This document shows, one piece after another, positions 13,279-16,381 of a DNA stretch of 16,381 bases. Where the stretch lies: assembly GCA_050694215.1 (NCBI GenBank), contig JBOGXB010000048.1:1-16381 (forward strand), in the 5' to 3' direction. Position numbers and translations under genes: made by a program. The DNA comes from JBOGXB01 sp050694215 (lineage in GTDB: Bacteria > Actinomycetota > CADDZG01 > WHSQ01). Position 1 is the stretch's first letter. Every line of letters starts with the position of its first letter. The notes under the pieces are model-generated. The model made no database searches and was not told the origin of the DNA. It worked only from the letters and a program-made list of their open reading frames with translations.

Positions 13279-13377
13279 TTAACCGAAGAGCTCCCACATG
13301 CGCAGTGCGCCCAGGAACCCGGCAATCGTAATAGCCGTCAGCAGCAGGATCAGGGCGAGCAGAGTGTTCTTGCGCAC
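13279..13377 (-). CDS. Possible 32-aa single-span membrane peptide
   Basis: A GTG directly after an in-frame TAG opens a 32-codon frame: basic start VRKN, a hydrophobic run LLALILLLTAITIAGFLGAL, then RMWELFG and TAA. This is the layout of a one-helix membrane peptide. It lies 26 nt after the zinc-ribbon gene at the end of the sulfate reduction operon and 10 nt from the convergent acyltransferase stop. There is no Shine-Dalgarno sequence before the GTG, and no family is recognised, so it remains a candidate. Confidence 0.5.
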   Translation of the reverse strand: MRKNTLLALILLLTAITIAGFLGALRMWELFG

Positions 13378-13403
13378 CTAAAAAGGATAGGGCAGCAATC
13401 TTG

Positions 13404-13550
13404 CTAGCTCGATACCGCTTCGCCGAGTCCCAGGAACTTGAGGTCGAAGGAGCGATCGCACGAAGCGCAGTAGTAGCGCCCCCCCTCCTCGCCGACCGGT
13501 TCGAGATCCTGTTCGGCGCAGTAGGGGCAGTAGAGAGGAACTGCGCGCAT
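13404..13550 (-). CDS. Small zinc-ribbon protein of the sulfate reduction operon
   Basis: Encodes 48 aa from ATG 13550, or 50 aa from GTG 13556, which overlaps the cysH stop (TAGTG). Four cysteines form two knuckles, C8-x2-C11 (YCPYC) and C28-x2-C31 (YCASC), followed by the aromatic DRSFDLKFLG tail. Similar unnamed zinc-ribbon proteins of about 50 aa are found beside sulfite/APS reductase genes in actinobacteria. The tight coupling to cysH suggests a helper role in sulfur assimilation, for example with the Fe-S enzymes, but this is inference. Confidence 0.8.
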   Translation of the reverse strand: MRAVPLYCPYCAEQDLEPVGEEGGRYYCASCDRSFDLKFLGLGEAVSS

Positions 13551-13555
13551 GCTCA

Positions 13556-14329
13556 CTACTGCTCGGCCTCCGTTTCCTTCGGGCCGTGTGGCTTGCCGAA
13601 CGAATGTATCCCGCACTCCGACTTCGCGAGCCCATCCCAGCGGCCCGCCCGGTCCTCCTCGCCGGCCCCGACTGCTCTGGTGCAGGGCCAGCAGCCGATC
13701 GAGGCATAGCCCCGCTCGAGCAGGGGATGCGTGGGGATGGCGTGGGCGGCGATGTAGTCGTTGACCTGGCCGCGGCTCCAGTGGGCAAGTGGGTGAATCT
13801 TCAGGATCTCGTTCCCGGACGGCAGCATCTGTGCCTCGACGACAGGGGTCTCCGTACGCATCGGCGACTGATCGCGACGCAGGCCCGAGATCCATCCGTC
13901 GTACTCCTCGAGAGCGTTCTGCAACGGCCGCACCTTGTTGATGGCACAGCATTGATCTGCATCCCTCTCGTAGAGACGAGGACCGTAGATCTCCCTCTGA
14001 CGTGTAGCCGAGCCATGCTCTCCGCGCAGCTCGACCAGCTTCAAGTCCCACAGATCACGGATGCGTTCCTTGAACTCGAGTGTCTCGGGAAAGTGAAACC
14101 CCGTGTCCATGAAGAGGACCGGTAAGTCGGGGCGGATGTCCCGCAGCAGGTGAAGGATGAGCAGCCCTGAGGATTGAAACGAGGTGGCAACGGCGAGGCG
14201 GTCGATCGTTAGTGCCGCGAACTCGATGATCGTCTTCGGCTCCGCCGTGGAGAGGTCGGAGTACTTGACGTCCGGGGACGCGAACCGTTCCTGAGTGGAG
14301 TTCCCCTCGAGACCGAAGGAGGAGCTCAT
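13556..14329 (-). CDS. cysH: Assimilatory APS reductase (CysH, Fe-S type)
   Basis: Encodes 257 aa, normal for the family. The PP-loop-type nucleotide motif is SFQSSG (50-55). The cysteine pattern C127-C128 ... C213-x2-C216 is the [4Fe-4S] site that separates APS reductases from PAPS reductases; Cys239 in ECGIH is the catalytic thiol. SGLRRDQSPMR (148-158) and KIHPLAHWS (177-185) are conserved substrate-binding blocks. It reduces adenosine 5'-phosphosulfate to sulfite and AMP using thioredoxin or a similar donor in the cytoplasm. ATG 14329 overlaps the upstream sulfite reductase stop (ATGA); a frame extending to 14863 lies over that gene. The product sulfite feeds the neighbouring reductase. 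Confidence 0.96.
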   Translation of the reverse strand: MSSSFGLEGNSTQERFASPDVKYSDLSTAEPKTIIEFAALTIDRLAVATSFQSSGLLILHLLRDIRPDLPVLFMDTGFHFPETLEFKERIRDLWDLKLVELRGEHGSATRQREIYGPRLYERDADQCCAINKVRPLQNALEEYDGWISGLRRDQSPMRTETPVVEAQMLPSGNEILKIHPLAHWSRGQVNDYIAAHAIPTHPLLERGYASIGCWPCTRAVGAGEEDRAGRWDGLAKSECGIHSFGKPHGPKETEAEQ

Positions 14330-16077
14330 GATGCGCGCGGCTCCGCGATGACGCCGGGTGCCGGAGCCATAGCCGCGGCAGCGGGTTTCGCTGCGAAACT
14401 TGCGAGCTCGGCATCGGAGAGCCGGGCGATGAGGTTGGCGAAGCTCTCGCCGTCGCGACGCTCCCGACGGTAGCGGCGCACGAGCGTCTCGACGTACGGC
14501 CCGATCTCCGAGGCGAGCACCTTGACGCCCCTGGCCTTTCGGCCAAACGCCCGGTTCTCTCCGAGATGACCTCCGAGGTGGACGAGAAATGCCTCGACTT
14601 TGCGCCTCCCCGCCACTTGATTGCCGTCGTGGTCGGTCGTCCACACCTTCTCGGTTACCAGGCAACCCATCAGTCCGATGTCGGCCGTCTGGTAGCGAGC
14701 GCACGAATTGGGGCAACCGTTGACGTTGATCCGGATGTCCTCGGTGGCTCCGGGAAGGGCATTCTCCAGATAGCTGTACAGCTCGGCCGCCCGTCCCTTG
14801 GTCTCCACGATCGCGAGCTTGCAGAACTCGATGCCGGTGCACGCCATCGTCCCCTTCCTCCATGTGCTCGCCTGCACGGGAAGGTCCAGGGTCTCCAGCT
14901 CCGCAACGAGGTCGTTCACCCGCGCCTCCTCGACGCCCAAAACGACCATCTTTTGTTGCGTGGTGGTTCGGACCTCGGCGTCGCCGTAGAGACGGGCCAG
15001 GCGCGCAACGGCTCTCAACTGATGGCCTGCGATGCGACCTGCCTTCGGGCTGAACCCGACGTAGTAGTTACCGTCCTTCTGGGGCCAGATCCCGACGTGC
15101 TCACGATGGTTGTCGAGGGCCGGAGGAGGAGGTTCGAGATCCGCGAGCGCGAATCCGATTTCCTTCTCCAGCACCTCACGGAAACGCTGTGGCCCCCAGT
15201 CGTCGACGAGGAACTTCAAACGGGCACGGTTGCGGGCTCGCCGATACCCCCAATCACGGAACACCGCGGTGATCCCGAGAACGACCGGAACCAACTCGTC
15301 CACGGACACGAACGTTCCGAGGCGCTTCCCGAACATCGGGTTGGTACTCAGACCACCCCCGACCCAAAGATCGAACCCCTCCTCGCCGTGGGGGTTACGC
15401 ACACCGGCGAGACCGATGTCGTTGATCTCGTGTTGGGCGCACTGATGCGCGCAGCCTGAGATCGAGATCTTGAACTTGCGCGGAAGGTTTGAGAACTCGT
15501 AGTTGCCTACCAGCCCGGCATTGGCCTCCCGCAACACCCTGGACGCATCGACGACCTCGGATGCGTCGATTCCCGCCAGTGGGCACCCGAGGATGTTCCG
15601 CGGGGTGTCACCACACGCCTCGGTGGTCGAGAGCCCCACCGTCTCGAGCTCGGCCCAGATCTCGGGCATGTCCTGGATCCGGATCCAGTGGAGCTGGATG
15701 TTCTGGCGATCGGTGACGTCGGCCACATCGCGGCCGTAACGCTCCGAGAGTCGTCCGATGACATCGGTCTGCTCGGAGGTGAGCGCGCCGCCGGGGATGC
15801 GGATGCGCAGCATGAAGTAGCCGTCCGTTTCCGGCCGCTGTGTGTAGAGGCCATACCAGCGGAAGCGGTTGCGAAGGTCCGAGGGCCAGATCGAGGCGAA
15901 ACCCTTCTTGGCGTACACGTTCTCGATGCGGGTGCGGACGTTGAGCCCGTCGTCCTCGCGCTTGGCCTGCTCGGCGGCGTTCTGGGGCTCCATGTACCCC
16001 AGCGCCCACTGAGCCTCGGCCCTCTGCCTCTTGGTGGACGCCGGGGAGGCCGCCCAGCATCCGCAGGTCTCGCACAT
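14326..16077 (-). CDS. Ferredoxin-dependent sulfite reductase (NirA/Sir family)
   Basis: Encodes 583 aa. It has two pseudo-symmetric ferredoxin-like halves. The siroheme/[4Fe-4S] cysteines are C413-x5-C419 (ACTGIEFC) and C455-x3-C459 (NGCPNSC). DVTDRQNIQLHW (119-131) and RWYGLYTQRP (73-82) are typical substrate/cofactor blocks. It reduces sulfite to sulfide with six electrons from ferredoxin; overlap with cysH favours sulfite over nitrite. The N-terminus MCETCGCW is unusual: a CxxCGC metal-binding-like motif ahead of the normal start of the family fold near residue 20. The ATG is supported by GGAG 8 nt upstream and a promoter at 16119-16147. Alternative name nirA is used for homologues. Confidence 0.95.
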   Translation of the reverse strand: MCETCGCWAASPASTKRQRAEAQWALGYMEPQNAAEQAKREDDGLNVRTRIENVYAKKGFASIWPSDLRNRFRWYGLYTQRPETDGYFMLRIRIPGGALTSEQTDVIGRLSERYGRDVADVTDRQNIQLHWIRIQDMPEIWAELETVGLSTTEACGDTPRNILGCPLAGIDASEVVDASRVLREANAGLVGNYEFSNLPRKFKISISGCAHQCAQHEINDIGLAGVRNPHGEEGFDLWVGGGLSTNPMFGKRLGTFVSVDELVPVVLGITAVFRDWGYRRARNRARLKFLVDDWGPQRFREVLEKEIGFALADLEPPPPALDNHREHVGIWPQKDGNYYVGFSPKAGRIAGHQLRAVARLARLYGDAEVRTTTQQKMVVLGVEEARVNDLVAELETLDLPVQASTWRKGTMACTGIEFCKLAIVETKGRAAELYSYLENALPGATEDIRINVNGCPNSCARYQTADIGLMGCLVTEKVWTTDHDGNQVAGRRKVEAFLVHLGGHLGENRAFGRKARGVKVLASEIGPYVETLVRRYRRERRDGESFANLIARLSDAELASFAAKPAAAAMAPAPGVIAEPRAS

Positions 16078-16118
16078 CTGCCCGTCTCCGTTTGTCGCTC
16101 TCAGTGCGGAAGCGCCTA

Positions 16119-16147
16119 TTCCTAACGTGGAAAAAGTGGAAAGTCAA
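16119..16147 (-). promoter_or_regulatory. Promoter of the sulfate reduction operon (TTGACT-N17-TAGGAA)
   Basis: On the minus strand, TTGACT at 16147-16142 and TAGGAA at 16124-16119 are 17 bp apart. The expected start near 16112 gives a leader of about 35 nt before the ATG at 16077, too short for a riboswitch. Confidence 0.7.
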
Positions 16148-16170
16148 GTGGCGCGTATCCCGAAAGGGAG

Positions 16171-16187
16171 GCCTCGGCTCCCGAGGC
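16171..16187. promoter_or_regulatory. Perfect 7-bp hairpin/inverted repeat upstream of the operon promoter
   Basis: GCCTCGG (16171-16177) and CCGAGGC (16181-16187) pair around a 3-nt loop. It lies about 24 bp upstream of the -35 box. It could be an operator for a dimeric regulator or part of the end of the upstream transcript. No U tract follows on either strand. Confidence 0.4.
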
Positions 16188-16223
16188 AGCTATTGGAGTC
16201 GGAGTCGTGCTATCGGGGGGAAG

Positions 16224-16267
16224 GAGCCGCCCTCGCCCGGGTGTCGGAAGCCGGCCCCGGGCGGCTC
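16224..16267. repeat. Perfect 9-bp inverted repeat (GAGCCGCCC / GGGCGGCTC)
   Basis: GAGCCGCCC at 16224-16232 pairs with GGGCGGCTC at 16259-16267 around a 26-nt GC-rich loop. It begins 24 nt after the stop of the minus-strand frame ending at 16291, the right place for a 3'-end stem, but no U run follows, so it would not be a classic intrinsic terminator. The rest of 16078-16290 holds the operon promoter and the hairpin at 16171-16187, and no gene. Confidence 0.4.
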
Positions 16268-16290
16268 TAGGGGGAGGCCGTTAGAGCGTG

Positions 16291-16380
16291 TCAGCCGGCC
16301 CGTCCGAGGTCCCAGCACAGCTCGGAGATGTTCCTCTCGAGGTCCCTGAGGCCGGCTACCTTGCCCACGCACATCGCTAC
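16291..16380 (-). CDS. C-terminal end of an unidentified protein (or a very short ORF)
   Basis: On the minus strand the frame is open from the window edge to TGA at 16293-16291, giving 29 residues, including GKVAGLRDLERNISELCWDL. The Leu/Glu/Arg pattern looks like an amphipathic helix from a real protein. An ATG at 16374 would give a 27-aa peptide, but the frame probably continues beyond the window. I do not recognise it. It points the same way as the sulfate reduction operon but is separated from it by about 213 bp and a separate promoter. Confidence 0.4.
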   Translation of the reverse strand, partial: VAMCVGKVAGLRDLERNISELCWDLGRAG

Positions 16381-16381
16381 C

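Noticed and set aside
14566..15459. 297-aa open frame on the + strand opposite the sulfite reductase gene
   Set aside because: It lies wholly antisense to a clear gene with all catalytic cysteines and has no recognisable domain; long antisense frames are expected in GC-rich DNA.
1..16381. CRISPR array, tRNA, rRNA, transposase, integrase or phage genes
   Set aside because: No regularly spaced repeats, no cloverleaf or rRNA sequence, and no mobile-element protein was seen on either strand.

Overview
The window is GC-rich, densely packed bacterial DNA with short intergenic gaps and many 1-8 nt gene overlaps. Several lineage markers point to Actinomycetota: a WhiB iron-sulfur regulator, a MarP-type CvpA/serine protease, the 33-aa ribosomal protein bS22, an LLM (often F420-dependent) oxidoreductase and menaquinone genes. 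The order excisionase-type HTH - bS22 - epimerase - acyltransferase matches, from memory, the Mycobacterium tuberculosis block Rv0500A-Rv0500B-Rv0501-Rv0502, here with extra genes inserted. The species cannot be named from sequence alone; an uncultured actinobacterium is likely.

Layout. 1-1401 (+): end of a small membrane protein, then marP. 1532-4143 (-): a CPBP membrane protease translationally coupled to an unusual single-ORF fusion of an LLM oxidoreductase with MenA prenyltransferase. menG (4208-4924, +) diverges from it, so two menaquinone steps sit back to back. 5168-5674 (+): DinB-fold protein with a downstream hairpin terminator. 5848-6612 (-): SDR oxidoreductase. 6674-8387 (+): a phosphatase-annotated family protein overlapping an M29-like aminopeptidase. 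8443-9781 (+): HTH regulator, strong intrinsic terminator, Clp1/Grc3-like polynucleotide kinase and bS22. 9798-10061 (-): WhiB with a clear promoter. 10170-10991 (+): SAM hydroxide adenosyltransferase family protein. 11017-11126: an unexplained structured element. 11176-13268 (+): NAD-dependent epimerase and an acyltransferase with a Cys/His N-terminal motif. 13279-16077 (-): assimilatory sulfate reduction operon (sulfite reductase, APS reductase, small zinc ribbon, possible 32-aa membrane peptide) with its own promoter. 16291-16381 (-): end of an unidentified reading frame.

How the genes may work together. menA-LLM and menG make menaquinone. The sulfite reductase and APS reductase carry APS to sulfide. 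Clp1-like kinase and bS22 appear to be one transcript that must be reached by reading through a strong terminator. At least three, perhaps five, genes look leaderless, with TANNNT-type -10 boxes 6-10 nt before the ATG.

The most notable points are the LLM-MenA fusion, the Clp1-like kinase in the bS22 operon behind a terminator, the 11017-11126 inverted repeat, and a His-to-Gln change at the catalytic-triad position of the SAM hydroxide adenosyltransferase. Everything was read by eye; no database search was run.
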